Source: Paracoccus aestuariivivens (lineage in GTDB: Bacteria > Pseudomonadota > Alphaproteobacteria > Rhodobacterales > Rhodobacteraceae). Taken from it: a stretch of DNA of 62,948 nt. The DNA lies in the NCBI RefSeq assembly GCF_009711225.1, contig NZ_WMIE01000020.1, positions 1 through 62,948 of the forward strand. Direction: 5' to 3'. Below, one piece after another: positions 17,123 to 25,435 of the stretch (its first letter is position 1; every line of letters begins with the position of its first letter). Both the position numbers and the translations under genes were made by a program. The notes under the pieces were generated by a model. It saw nothing but the letters and a program-made list of their open reading frames with translations. It did no database searches and was not told where the DNA came from.

Positions 17123-18123
17123 AACCTGTACTTGCTGCTGTTCTGATGGTCTGGGGCGGCACGCCGCCCGCTGCTGCCGATACGGCTTATCCGCTTACCT
17201 TGTCGAATTGCGGTGTTGAGCTGAGCTTTGACAGGGCGCCCGAAAGTGCTGTGACCGTCGGTCAGGCCGCGACCGAAATCCTGTATTCCTTGGGTTTGGG
17301 TGACAGTATCAAGGGTACTTCGGTGTGGTTTTCCGAAGTTTTGCCGCAGTTCAAGGACGTCAATGACGGGATCGAGCGGCTAGCCGATAATGACCCCAGT
17401 TTCGAAAGCGTGGTCGCCAAGCGGCCTGATCTGGTTACGGCACAATATGAGTGGCATGTTGGCCCGCAAGGCATTGTCGCCACGCGACAGCAATTCGCCG
17501 ATCTCGGGATCGCGAGCTACATCCTGCCGTCGGACTGTGTCGGCAAGGATAACGCATCCGGCTCGGACGGGACGCGGACGGCGATGTATACGATGGACAG
17601 CATCTATCGCGGAGTAAACGAACTGGCCCGGATCTTTGACGTCCCGCATCAAGGCGAGACGTTGGTGGCAGACCTTCGGCAGCGCGAAGCCGGGGCAATC
17701 GCCAAGGCGAGGGGGCTGGACCTCAGGGACGCCTCGGCGGTGTTCTGGTTTTCATCGGCCGAGATCAGGACAGACCCCTTTGTCGCCGGGCGCAAAGGAC
17801 CGCCGGGCTATATGATGCAGGCACTGGGGCTGAAAAACGTGGTGGATAGCGACGAGGAATGGCCCGTCGTCAGTTGGGAGACAATCGCCCGCGCCAATCC
17901 CTCGGTAATCGTGATCGCCAAGATGGATCGTCGCCGGTTCGCTGCGGATGATTACCGCACGAAGCTCGAATTCCTGCAATCCGATCCGGTCACGCGCCAG
18001 ATGGATGCGGTGAAGAACAACCGTATCGTGATCCTCGATGCCCATGCAATGGACCCCTCGATCCGCAATGTCGCGGCACTTGAGACCTTGGCCGAAGCCC
18101 TGCCGGAATTTGGCCTCGAATGA
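17113..18123 (+). CDS. BtuF-like ABC substrate-binding protein
   Basis: A 336-residue periplasmic binding protein of the cluster that serves cobalamin, siderophore and cobalt importers (type II ABC). A signal peptide covers about residues 1-23 (MFLKPV start, AAA cleavage site). Segments consistent with the fold are PESAVTVGQAATEILYSLGL near 37 and VVAKRPDLV near 100. The ATG at 17113, with GGAG seven bases upstream, is preferred over an in-frame ATG at 17065. Its position behind a cobalamin riboswitch and ahead of cobalamin genes argues for a corrinoid ligand, though a metal chelate is possible. Confidence 0.82.
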   Translation: MFLKPVLAAVLMVWGGTPPAAADTAYPLTLSNCGVELSFDRAPESAVTVGQAATEILYSLGLGDSIKGTSVWFSEVLPQFKDVNDGIERLADNDPSFESVVAKRPDLVTAQYEWHVGPQGIVATRQQFADLGIASYILPSDCVGKDNASGSDGTRTAMYTMDSIYRGVNELARIFDVPHQGETLVADLRQREAGAIAKARGLDLRDASAVFWFSSAEIRTDPFVAGRKGPPGYMMQALGLKNVVDSDEEWPVVSWETIARANPSVIVIAKMDRRRFAADDYRTKLEFLQSDPVTRQMDAVKNNRIVILDAHAMDPSIRNVAALETLAEALPEFGLE

Positions 18124-19169
18124 CATTGGCGACCGCCCCTGGCGTCATTGCGCGCCCGAACCGCAGATTGTTCTGCTATGGTTTCGGCGGGATAGCTATA
18201 CTGCTTCTGGCGGTTTTTGCCGGTGTCGTCTTGGGCGAAACGCCTTTGCCGCTGTCTCGGGTAGCGAATGTGCTGGCGCATCGGATCGGGGGCGCGGCGC
18301 TGGCTGCCGACCCGATTGATGCGGGGATCATCTGGAACTACCGGATGCCCCGAACGCTGGTTGCTGCGGCCTGTGGCGCGGGTCTGGCCCTGTCGGGGCT
18401 GGTGCTGCAATCGCTTGTGCGCAATGCGCTAGCCGACCCGTATCTGCTAGGGGTTTCGGCCGGCGCCTCGACCGGAGCAGTCGCCGTGACGATCATGGGC
18501 ATCGGCGGCGGAGCGATCGGCATCTCGGCCGGAGCATTCTTAGGTGCAGCGCTTGCCTTCGGTCTGGTCGCGTTCCTTGCGCGGGCGGCGGGCGGCGGAT
18601 CGTCCCAACTGGTGCTGGCAGGAATTGCGGGCTCACAGCTTTTCAATGCAATGACCAGCTTTTTCATCGCGAAATCGGCCAATGCCGAGCAAGCACGGGG
18701 GATCATGTTCTGGCTGCTCGGCAACCTTTCCGGCGTGCGCTGGCCCGATGTGGCGCTTGCTGGACCAACCGCTATACTCGGCTTGCTGATCTGCTTTTGG
18801 CATGTCCGCGCCATGGACGCGTTCAGCTTTGGAGCATCGTCTGCGGCTTCATTGGGTGTCCCCGTCCGACGCGTGACTGCGGCGCTGATCGGCGCCGTGA
18901 CCTTGATGACTGCGGTCATGGTCAGTCTGGTCGGGGCGATCGGTTTCGTGGGACTAGTGATCCCGCACGCCATGCGCTTCCTTGTCGGAGCACGGCACGC
19001 TGCCCTTGTTCCAGCCTCGGCTTTGGCCGGTGCGGTATTCATGATCGCCGCCGATATCGCATCGCGCATGATGATCTCTGGTCAGGTCGTGCCCATCGGC
19101 GTTGTCACCGCGCTGGTTGGCGCGCCAGGTTTTGCCGCGATCCTGATCCATAGAAGAAGGCTGCCATGA
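18120..19169 (+). CDS. BtuC/FecCD-type ABC permease
   Basis: A 349-residue inner-membrane permease of the FecCD/BtuC family. About ten hydrophobic segments run from residue 15 to the C-terminus. Family motifs include NYRMPRTLVAAACGAGLALSG near 74-94, NALADPYLLGVSAGAS near 103-118 and GFVGLVIPHAMR near 277-288. The last is the coupling region with the conserved Gly and Pro. The start overlaps the binding-protein stop by ATGA, as expected for a translationally coupled importer. Confidence 0.93.
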   Translation: MTLATAPGVIARPNRRLFCYGFGGIAILLLAVFAGVVLGETPLPLSRVANVLAHRIGGAALAADPIDAGIIWNYRMPRTLVAAACGAGLALSGLVLQSLVRNALADPYLLGVSAGASTGAVAVTIMGIGGGAIGISAGAFLGAALAFGLVAFLARAAGGGSSQLVLAGIAGSQLFNAMTSFFIAKSANAEQARGIMFWLLGNLSGVRWPDVALAGPTAILGLLICFWHVRAMDAFSFGASSAASLGVPVRRVTAALIGAVTLMTAVMVSLVGAIGFVGLVIPHAMRFLVGARHAALVPASALAGAVFMIAADIASRMMISGQVVPIGVVTALVGAPGFAAILIHRRRLP

Positions 19170-19939
19170 GGCTGGTTGCGACAAAACTTGGCCTGCGCGT
19201 TCAGGGCCGTACGATTGTGGATGACGTCGATCTCGACATCCCGGCCGGCGAGACCTTCGGATTGGTCGGACCGAACGGCTCGGGCAAATCAACGTTGCTG
19301 CGCTTGCTGGCCGGTCTATGTCGTCGTGGGACAGGACAGGTTCAGCTGGACGGAGTCGCGATTAGCTCCTTGTCACGCCGCGAGGTCGCCCGCCGCCTGG
19401 CATTCGTCGAACAGCAGACGGAAACCTCGGACGCCCTGACCGCGCGGAACGTGGTCGAACTGGGGCGCACCCCCTGGATCAATGCCTTGAGCCCTTTCGG
19501 TTCGGAAAACGTCCGCATCGTCGATCAAGCGATGCAGGCGGTGGGTATGGAGGGTATGGGGGCCTGCCCGTGGTCGACCTTATCGGGCGGAGAGCGACAG
19601 CGGCTGCAAATCGCCCGTGCCTTGGCGCAAGATCCGCAGATCCTGCTGTTGGACGAGCCGACCAACCATCTGGACATTCATCATCAGTTGTCTCTTTTGC
19701 GGCTGGTCTCGCGTTTGCCGATGACGGTCGTGATGGCACTGCACGACCTGAATCAGGCGATGGGTTGCGACAGGGTGGGCGTCATGTCCGAAGGACGAAT
19801 GGTCGCTTGCGGCCCCCCCGCAGACGTTCTGACACCAGACAGGCTGGGCCGGATTTTCCGCGTTCGCGGCTCGACGCTGTACGATCCGCAGGATGGCGCG
19901 ACATTGTTCAGGTTCCACAATCTTGATGAGACACATTAA
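19166..19939 (+). CDS. BtuD/FecE-type ABC ATPase
   Basis: A 257-residue ATPase of the same importer. Walker A is GPNGSGKST at about 36-44, the signature is LSGGERQR at about 138-145, and Walker B is ILLLDEPTNHLD at about 155-166, followed by ALHDLNQA with the switch His. It overlaps the permease by ATGA. It completes a binding protein-permease-ATPase set under cobalamin riboswitch control. Confidence 0.94.
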   Translation: MRLVATKLGLRVQGRTIVDDVDLDIPAGETFGLVGPNGSGKSTLLRLLAGLCRRGTGQVQLDGVAISSLSRREVARRLAFVEQQTETSDALTARNVVELGRTPWINALSPFGSENVRIVDQAMQAVGMEGMGACPWSTLSGGERQRLQIARALAQDPQILLLDEPTNHLDIHHQLSLLRLVSRLPMTVVMALHDLNQAMGCDRVGVMSEGRMVACGPPADVLTPDRLGRIFRVRGSTLYDPQDGATLFRFHNLDETH

Positions 19940-19942
19940 GCC

Positions 19943-20740
19943 ATGGTCAGGGTTGAAGGACATTTCGGTGAATGGATACAGGGCCGCCTTGGCCCCTCGG
20001 GACCGGTCGTATTGGTCACGATGGCTTGCCCCGCTTTGGCGGTTCGGGTTGTCCCGCTCGAATACGGGGCTTTGCACGTCGCGCAGAACCCGCGCGTGCT
20101 GACGGACCAAGGGATCGAACAGCTTTTCTGCCGCCTTCCGCTAAAGACGGGATCGTATAGCCTGACCGCCGAGATGCCGCCCGGCGGTGGGGCAGGGGCA
20201 TCGACCGCGGCCCTTGTCGCACTCGCGCGGGCCGCAGGGCTTTGCAGCAACGACCACGAGCAGCTGGTACAGGTCTGCCTGACCATCGAAGGAGCAAGCG
20301 ACCCCTTGGCGCTTCCCGAACCTGATGCGCTGCTATGGGCATCGCGGCAGGGCGAAGTGGTCGACCACCTTCCCCCGCCGCCGATGGCCGAGATCGTCGG
20401 CGGCTTCTGGGGTGATCCATTACGGACCGACCCGCTGGACCTGTCTTTTGCCGATGTCACGGATCTGGTCCGCGAGTGGCGTAACGGACCCGATATTGGC
20501 TGCGCGGCAAAGATCGCCTCGCAATCCGCGCTACGATGTACCGCGCTGCGCGGGCCGTTTGATGATCCGACAGCCGATCTGGCCCGCGAGTTGGGCGCGC
20601 TCGGGCATGTGCGGGCGCATACCGGATCGGCGCGGGGCCTCATCTTCCGGCCGGGCGAGGCCCTGCCGGATACCGAAGCGAAACTGCAAGCCGCCGGATT
20701 CACCCGCACCTTGCGTTTCCGCACAGGGGAACGCGCATGA
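19943..20740 (+). CDS. bluE: GHMP-family L-threonine kinase (BluE/PduX-like)
   Basis: A 265-residue GHMP-superfamily kinase. The phosphate-binding loop appears as PPGGGAGAST near residues 75-84, and the N-terminus GHFGEWIQG matches the PduX/BluE pattern. PduX in Salmonella and BluE in Rhodobacter capsulatus phosphorylate L-threonine for the aminopropanol arm of cobalamin. The assignment fits context: cobD (uses aminopropanol phosphate) and cobC (decarboxylates threonine phosphate) follow immediately, giving three consecutive steps of one branch. It begins three bases after the transporter ATPase and overlaps cobD by four. Confidence 0.82.
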   Translation: MVRVEGHFGEWIQGRLGPSGPVVLVTMACPALAVRVVPLEYGALHVAQNPRVLTDQGIEQLFCRLPLKTGSYSLTAEMPPGGGAGASTAALVALARAAGLCSNDHEQLVQVCLTIEGASDPLALPEPDALLWASRQGEVVDHLPPPPMAEIVGGFWGDPLRTDPLDLSFADVTDLVREWRNGPDIGCAAKIASQSALRCTALRGPFDDPTADLARELGALGHVRAHTGSARGLIFRPGEALPDTEAKLQAAGFTRTLRFRTGERA

Positions 20741-21669
20741 ACTATGCCGCGATGATGCTGGTGGCGCTGGCGCTGGATGCGGCAATCGGTTGGCCCGCTT
20801 GGCTTTATCGCCGCGTCGGGCATCCGGTCACATGGTTGGGCAATCTGATTTCAACGCTTGAGGTTCGGCTGAACCGGCATGGGCCAAGCGCTTTCGTCAC
20901 CGGAGCCGTCACTGTCATTGCGGTCACAACAGCCGCCCTTCTTCCCGCGATGACCCTGCAACTGGTGTTGCCATCGGGATGGATCGGAACCCTGATCGGA
21001 GGCGCGCTGGCATGGCCGCTGATCGCGGCGCGGTCGCTGCACGATCATGTCGTAGCGGTAGCGCGTCCATTGGCGACCGGCGACATTGCGGGCGCGCGCC
21101 GATCGGTGGGCATGATCGTCGGTCGCGATCCCCGACAACTCGATCAGGGCGGCGTCGCGCGGGCGGCGTTGGAAAGTCTGGCCGAGAACAATTCGGACGG
21201 CGTCGTCGCTCCGATCTTTTGGGGCGTCGTCGCGGGCTTGCCGGGAATTGCGGTCTACAAGGCCGTGAACACGATGGATTCCATGATCGGACATCGCAAC
21301 CCGCGTTACGAGTATTTCGGTAAGGTCGCGGCGCGGCTTGACGATCTGATGAACCTGATCCCCGCGCGGCTGACGGGGGTTCTGCATGTGCTGGCCTCGG
21401 GGAGGCCAGTGCGGGCGTTTCGGGTCATGCGAAGCGACGCCCGTCATCATCGTTCCCCCAATGCAGGCTGGCCCGAAGCGGCCATCGCCGGAGCGCTCGA
21501 TGTCCGGCTGTCCGGCCCACGGGTCTATGCCGAACATATAGCAGACGAGCCATGGCTGAACGGGACCGCACGCGATCCCGAACCAGCCGACCTTGCCCGC
21601 GGTCTGGCACTATACCGGCAATCGATCCTGATCTGCGCCGCAGGGCTGGCGTTTCTGGCAATCATCTAA
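20737..21669 (+). CDS. cobD: Adenosylcobinamide-phosphate synthase (CbiB type)
   Basis: A 310-residue membrane enzyme that attaches (R)-1-amino-2-propanol phosphate to adenosylcobyric acid. In the alphaproteobacterial naming it is CobD; in Salmonella it is CbiB. Features are the N-terminal ALDAAIGWP, a GHPVTWLGNLIS segment near 28-39, ESLAENNSDGVVAP near 147-160 and the NTMDSMIGHRNPRYEYFG segment near 183-200, all family signatures. Four to five hydrophobic stretches and a C-terminal membrane helix are visible. GGGGAA precedes the ATG, which overlaps the bluE stop. Confidence 0.95.
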   Translation: MNYAAMMLVALALDAAIGWPAWLYRRVGHPVTWLGNLISTLEVRLNRHGPSAFVTGAVTVIAVTTAALLPAMTLQLVLPSGWIGTLIGGALAWPLIAARSLHDHVVAVARPLATGDIAGARRSVGMIVGRDPRQLDQGGVARAALESLAENNSDGVVAPIFWGVVAGLPGIAVYKAVNTMDSMIGHRNPRYEYFGKVAARLDDLMNLIPARLTGVLHVLASGRPVRAFRVMRSDARHHRSPNAGWPEAAIAGALDVRLSGPRVYAEHIADEPWLNGTARDPEPADLARGLALYRQSILICAAGLAFLAII

Positions 21670-21679
21670 GGGGATAGAC

Positions 21680-22654
21680 ATGCGCGATCATGGCGGCGAT
21701 CCGGACCGGGCACGGCAGATTTATGGTGAGGGGGACTGGCTGGACCTGTCCACCGGCATCAATCCGGTTCCCTATCCGGTCCCGACATTGCCCTTGCATG
21801 CGTGGTCGGACCTGCCGACCTCCACGGACATGGCGGGCCTTCTATACGCTGCGCGACAGGCTTACCAATCCAAGGCCGCCATCGTCGCCCTAGCCGGAGC
21901 GCAGGCAGCCATCCAGCTTGTCCCGAGGTTAATGGCCACAGGCCATGCCCGCGTACTTGGCCCCACCTACAATGAACACCTGGCCGCATTGGTCGCGCAT
22001 GGCTGGACCGTCGAACAGGTGTCGGATCCTGAAGATCTGGCCGGAGCCGATCTGGCGACCATCGTCAATCCGAACAATCCCGATGGCCGATGCTATCCAC
22101 CCGAAAGCTTGAACGCTCTTGCCGATCAGGTCGGACTGCTTGTGGTCGATGAAAGCTTTGCCGATCCCGAACCCGCATTCTCCTTGGCACCTTCGCTAGG
22201 GCCGGAAAACGGGAATATTGTCGTTCTCCGCTCGTTCGGGAAGTTCTTCGGTCTTGCCGGAATCCGGTTGGGATTTGCGCTTGCCGGTCGGGAAATGGCG
22301 GAACGGATCGCGCAACTGGCTGGCCCGTGGGCCGTCAGCGGCCCTGCCATCGCTCTTGGCCGGATGGCGCTTGCCGACATGGATTGGCAGGACCGGACCC
22401 GCGAAAGGCTTGTCGCCGATGCGGCGCGGATGGATCGCGCGGCCCATACAGCCGGATGGCGGCAGGTCGGCGGAACCACGTTGTTCCGGACCTATGCCGC
22501 GCCAGACGCAAGCCGCGCGCAGGAACATCTTGCCCACGCCCATATCTGGACACGGATTTTTCCCTATTCGCGGCATTGGATACGCCTTGGGCATCCCGGA
22601 ACCGAGCAAGGCTGGGATAGGCTCGAGGCCGCACTAACGCGCGAGTGCGAGTAG
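21680..22654 (+). CDS. cobC: L-threonine-O-3-phosphate decarboxylase
   Basis: A 324-residue PLP enzyme of the aminotransferase fold that makes (R)-1-amino-2-propanol phosphate from threonine phosphate (CobC in the aerobic nomenclature, CobD in Salmonella). The start motif LDLSTGINPVPYP at about 21-33 is diagnostic. NPNNPDG lies at about 130-136, and the PLP Lys is about 188 in RSFGKFFGLAG. AGGGGA precedes the ATG. The last 21 bases overlap convergently with the end of cobQ on the other strand, so the two transcripts are complementary at their 3' ends. Confidence 0.94.
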   Translation: MRDHGGDPDRARQIYGEGDWLDLSTGINPVPYPVPTLPLHAWSDLPTSTDMAGLLYAARQAYQSKAAIVALAGAQAAIQLVPRLMATGHARVLGPTYNEHLAALVAHGWTVEQVSDPEDLAGADLATIVNPNNPDGRCYPPESLNALADQVGLLVVDESFADPEPAFSLAPSLGPENGNIVVLRSFGKFFGLAGIRLGFALAGREMAERIAQLAGPWAVSGPAIALGRMALADMDWQDRTRERLVADAARMDRAAHTAGWRQVGGTTLFRTYAAPDASRAQEHLAHAHIWTRIFPYSRHWIRLGHPGTEQGWDRLEAALTRECE

Positions 22655-24079
22655 GCCTTCGATATCCAGATGCTGTTCAAGATGGTCGGCGAGGTCGTCC
22701 AACACCTGCTCGACCGTCGCATCGTAGCGATTTTGCGCAACCACTCCGAAATCGGCAAGAAAGGCCAAGCGGAACGCGTCGTCGCGGAACAATCCATGCA
22801 GATAGCTGCCCGCCACGCGGCCATCCTGACTGATGGCCCCCTCAGGTTCTCCCGCAATCATGCTGAAGGCGCGGCTACAATCCGGCCCCGAGGTGCGGCC
22901 GATATGGATTTCATAACCGCGACAGGCAATGCCGGTCGGAACATGCACGGCCTCGACCTCGGTCAGTCGTTTTTCGCCGGTCATCACGGTCGAGACGTCC
23001 AGAAGTCCCAGCCCCGCATCACTGCCCGACGGCCCTTCGATCCCGTCGGGATCCGACACGAGGCGACCCAGCATCTGATAGCCGCCGCAAATACCCAGAA
23101 TTCTGCCACCGCGCCGATGATGCGCGGCAAGGTCAATGTCCCAACCCTGATTGCGCAGGAATGCCAGATCGCCCCGGGTCGATTTCGTGCCCGGCAAAAT
23201 GACCAGATCAGCGTCGCCGGGGATTGCCTGTCCGGTCTCCAGCATTGTCAGGCGTACCAAGGGTTCTTGCGACAACGGATCGAGATCATCGAAATTCGCG
23301 ATCCGAGGCAACCTCAAGCAGACAATATGCAAGCCGCTGTTTTTCCGCTCGGAACGGATGTCCAAAGCATCCTCGGCAGGCAATTTCCACGCATCGGCGA
23401 ACCATGGGCAGACACCGAATCCGGCCCAACCCGTCAGCTTGGCGATCAGGCTATATCCATCGTCAAATAATCTGGGATCTCCTCGGAAACGGTTGATAAT
23501 GAAACCATTGATCTGCATGGCGTCGCGCGAATCCATCACCGCTTTCGTCCCGACGATTTGCGCGATCACACCACCCCTGTCGATGTCTCCGGCCAGAACG
23601 ACCGGAACGTCAGCAGCACGCGCAAAACCCATATTCGCGATGTCGTTCTTGCGCAGGTTGACCTCGGCTGGACTGCCCGCGCCTTCCACCAGCACCAGAT
23701 CGTATTGCGCGCGCAAGCGGGCGTAGCTTTCCAGCACCCGATCCAGCAATTGAGGTTTCAGCACCGCGTAATCGCGGGCGCGGGTCGTGGCCAGACGCTT
23801 ACCCTGAACGATGACCTGAGCGCCGGTCTCGCTTTCGGGCTTCAGCAGCACCGGATTCATGTCGGTATGCGCGGCAACTCCGCAGGCAAGGGCTTGCAGG
23901 GCCTGAGCGCGACCGATCTCGCCGCCGTCACGGGTGACCGCCGCATTGTTCGACATGTTCTGAGGCTTGAACGGCGCGACCGACAGCCCACGCCGCCGCG
24001 CCGCCCGACATAGCCCCGCCACCAGAAGGGACTTGCCGACATTGCTGCCGGTCCCCTGTATCATCAATGCGCGCGCCAT
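22634..24079 (-). CDS. cobQ: Cobyric acid synthase
   Basis: About 481 residues. CobQ amidates the b, d, e and g side chains of adenosylcobyrinic acid a,c-diamide. The N-terminal ATPase-like domain has GTGSNVGKS at about 9-17 and FKPQNMSNN near 38-46. The C-terminal glutaminase-like domain has LGICGGYQMLG with the catalytic Cys near 330 and a late HGLF His. The ATG at 24079 gives the usual MARALMIQGT start; a GTG at 24097 would add six residues. It lies directly behind cobO on the minus strand, so the two form one operon divergent from riboswitch 2. Confidence 0.95.
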   Translation of the reverse strand: MARALMIQGTGSNVGKSLLVAGLCRAARRRGLSVAPFKPQNMSNNAAVTRDGGEIGRAQALQALACGVAAHTDMNPVLLKPESETGAQVIVQGKRLATTRARDYAVLKPQLLDRVLESYARLRAQYDLVLVEGAGSPAEVNLRKNDIANMGFARAADVPVVLAGDIDRGGVIAQIVGTKAVMDSRDAMQINGFIINRFRGDPRLFDDGYSLIAKLTGWAGFGVCPWFADAWKLPAEDALDIRSERKNSGLHIVCLRLPRIANFDDLDPLSQEPLVRLTMLETGQAIPGDADLVILPGTKSTRGDLAFLRNQGWDIDLAAHHRRGGRILGICGGYQMLGRLVSDPDGIEGPSGSDAGLGLLDVSTVMTGEKRLTEVEAVHVPTGIACRGYEIHIGRTSGPDCSRAFSMIAGEPEGAISQDGRVAGSYLHGLFRDDAFRLAFLADFGVVAQNRYDATVEQVLDDLADHLEQHLDIEGLLALAR

Positions 24080-24109
24080 CTTATCGGGCCGGACCACCAG
24101 CAGATCGCA

Positions 24110-24718
24110 TCAGAATTCGATGCCCCGCTGCGCCATGACGCCTGACCGGAACGGGTGCTTGATCAGGGTCATTTCCGTCACCAGATCGGCAATCTCGATC
24201 AATTCTGGCTTGGCATTGCGTCCGGTCAGGCAGACATGGGTCATATGCGGCTTGTCGTTGCGCAGAAAATCGACCACCTCGTCGACGTCCAGATAGTCAT
24301 AGCGCAGCGCGATGTTGATCTCGTCCAGCAGCACGAACTGGATCTGGGGATCAAGGATCTGCTTTTGCGCGATGCGCCAGCCATTTTGCGCGGCGGCAAT
24401 GTCGCGTTCGCGGTCCTGTGTTTCCCATGTGAAGCCCTCGCCCGAGACGAAAAAGCGGCATTCTTTGGCAAAGCGGTCACGCAGAAGGGTCTTTTCACCG
24501 GTATCGCGGTCGCCCTTGATGAACTGCACGACGGCGCAGGGCATTCCATGCGCGATGCAACGCATCACCATCCCGAAACCGGACGAGGATTTGCCCTTGC
24601 CGGAACCGGTATGGACGATGACCAGACCCTTTTCTTCGGTCTTGCTCAGCATCATTTCATCGCGTGCGGCCTTGATCCGCTTCATTTTTTCCGCGTGACG
24701 ATCTGTCGGATCTTCCAT
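24110..24718 (-). CDS. cobO: Cob(I)yrinic acid a,c-diamide adenosyltransferase
   Basis: A 202-residue CobA/CobO-type adenosyltransferase that moves the 5'-deoxyadenosyl group from ATP to the reduced corrinoid cobalt. The P-loop HTGSGKGKSSSGFG lies at about 37-50, and PQIQFVLLDEINIALRYDYLD near 120-140 holds the Walker-B-like DE. Length and C-terminus (KHPFRSGVMAQRGIEF) are typical. The ATG at 24718 is preceded by AAGGAG at ideal spacing, so the longer frame to 24763 is rejected. It is the first gene of a cobO-cobQ pair. The divergent riboswitch on the opposite strand does not cover it. Confidence 0.95.
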   Translation of the reverse strand: MEDPTDRHAEKMKRIKAARDEMMLSKTEEKGLVIVHTGSGKGKSSSGFGMVMRCIAHGMPCAVVQFIKGDRDTGEKTLLRDRFAKECRFFVSGEGFTWETQDRERDIAAAQNGWRIAQKQILDPQIQFVLLDEINIALRYDYLDVDEVVDFLRNDKPHMTHVCLTGRNAKPELIEIADLVTEMTLIKHPFRSGVMAQRGIEF

Positions 24719-24778
24719 GGCCGGCTCCTTCGGGTGCTTGACAGGCACAGTCGGCTCGGACAATAGCAGTCGGGCTGG

Positions 24779-24957
24779 TGCCTGTGCAAACAGGTGAAAA
24801 GGGAATGTGCAGGCCGGTTCCGGTCAAGAGCACAGCCGCCCCCGCGACCGTGAACGAAAAGGGTGCCCAAGGCCACTGGCCGCGCAAGCGGTTCGGGAAG
24901 GCAGGGAAACCGCAGGAGCCGCGCTCCGAGATTCGTAAGCCGGGAGACCTGCCAGCA
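24779..24957 (+). ncRNA. Cobalamin (AdoCbl) riboswitch 2
   Basis: Ordered landmarks: GGTGAAAAGGGAAT near 24796-24809, GCCGCCCCCGCGACCGTGA near 24837-24855, GCCACTGGCC near 24874-24883, GGGAAGGCAGG near 24897-24907 and the B12 box GTAAGCCGGGAGACCTGCC near 24937-24955. A CCGGACGGGGTG arm follows near 24971, the same motif as after riboswitch 1. Further on, CTGGCC/GGCCGG (about 25004-25021) followed by GTTCTCGCTTTT could be an intrinsic terminator. It precedes DUF1636-cobW-cobN and the methylase genes. Confidence 0.95.
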
Positions 24958-25060
24958 TGTGACGCATGTAACCGGACGGGGTGTTTCGGTGTGGGACGTC
25001 TGGCCCTTGACGGCCGGGTTCTCGCTTTTGGCCCCCATCCCTTTTCGCTGGGCGAGACCG

Positions 25061-25435
25061 ATGGACCAACAGACGGCCCGAGTTGAATTGTTGATCTGCA
25101 CCCGCTGCCAGCGGACCGATCAGCCGGGCGACAGCGACGACCGCCCCGGTGCCGCGCTATACAAAAGCCTTTCCGGTGCCGGTCTTGACGCCGTTACCGT
25201 CACCCCCGTCGAATGTCTGTCCAATTGTTCCCGTGGTTGCACCATCGCGCTGCGCGGTCCGGGCCGCTGGACCTATGTCTACGGCAATCTCGACGAGCGC
25301 AGCCATCTTGACGCGATCCGGGACGGTGCCCGGAAATATTGCAAAAGTCCTGACGGTCTGGTGCCCTGGCGCGACCGGCCCGAGCATTTCCGCAAGAACT
25401 GCATTGCCCGCATTCCCCCTATGGAGACCGTCTGA
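25061..25435 (+). CDS. DUF1636 family protein, Cys-rich, CobW-associated
   Basis: A 124-residue DUF1636 protein with a thioredoxin-like ferredoxin appearance. CTRC near residues 12-15 and CLSNCSRGC near 47-55 provide four to five Cys for a metal or Fe-S site. The C-terminus holds VPWRDRPEHFRKNCIARIPP. These proteins regularly sit next to cobW and cobN in alphaproteobacteria; their function is not established, and metal handling for cobalt insertion is an inference. The ATG at 25061 is chosen because upstream in-frame ATGs would start within the riboswitch. The stop directly abuts the cobW start. Confidence 0.85.
   Translation: MDQQTARVELLICTRCQRTDQPGDSDDRPGAALYKSLSGAGLDAVTVTPVECLSNCSRGCTIALRGPGRWTYVYGNLDERSHLDAIRDGARKYCKSPDGLVPWRDRPEHFRKNCIARIPPMETV

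Noticed and set aside
22670..23470. Plus-strand frame of 266 codons inside cobQ
   Set aside because: Shadow of cobQ, which carries clear catalytic motifs.
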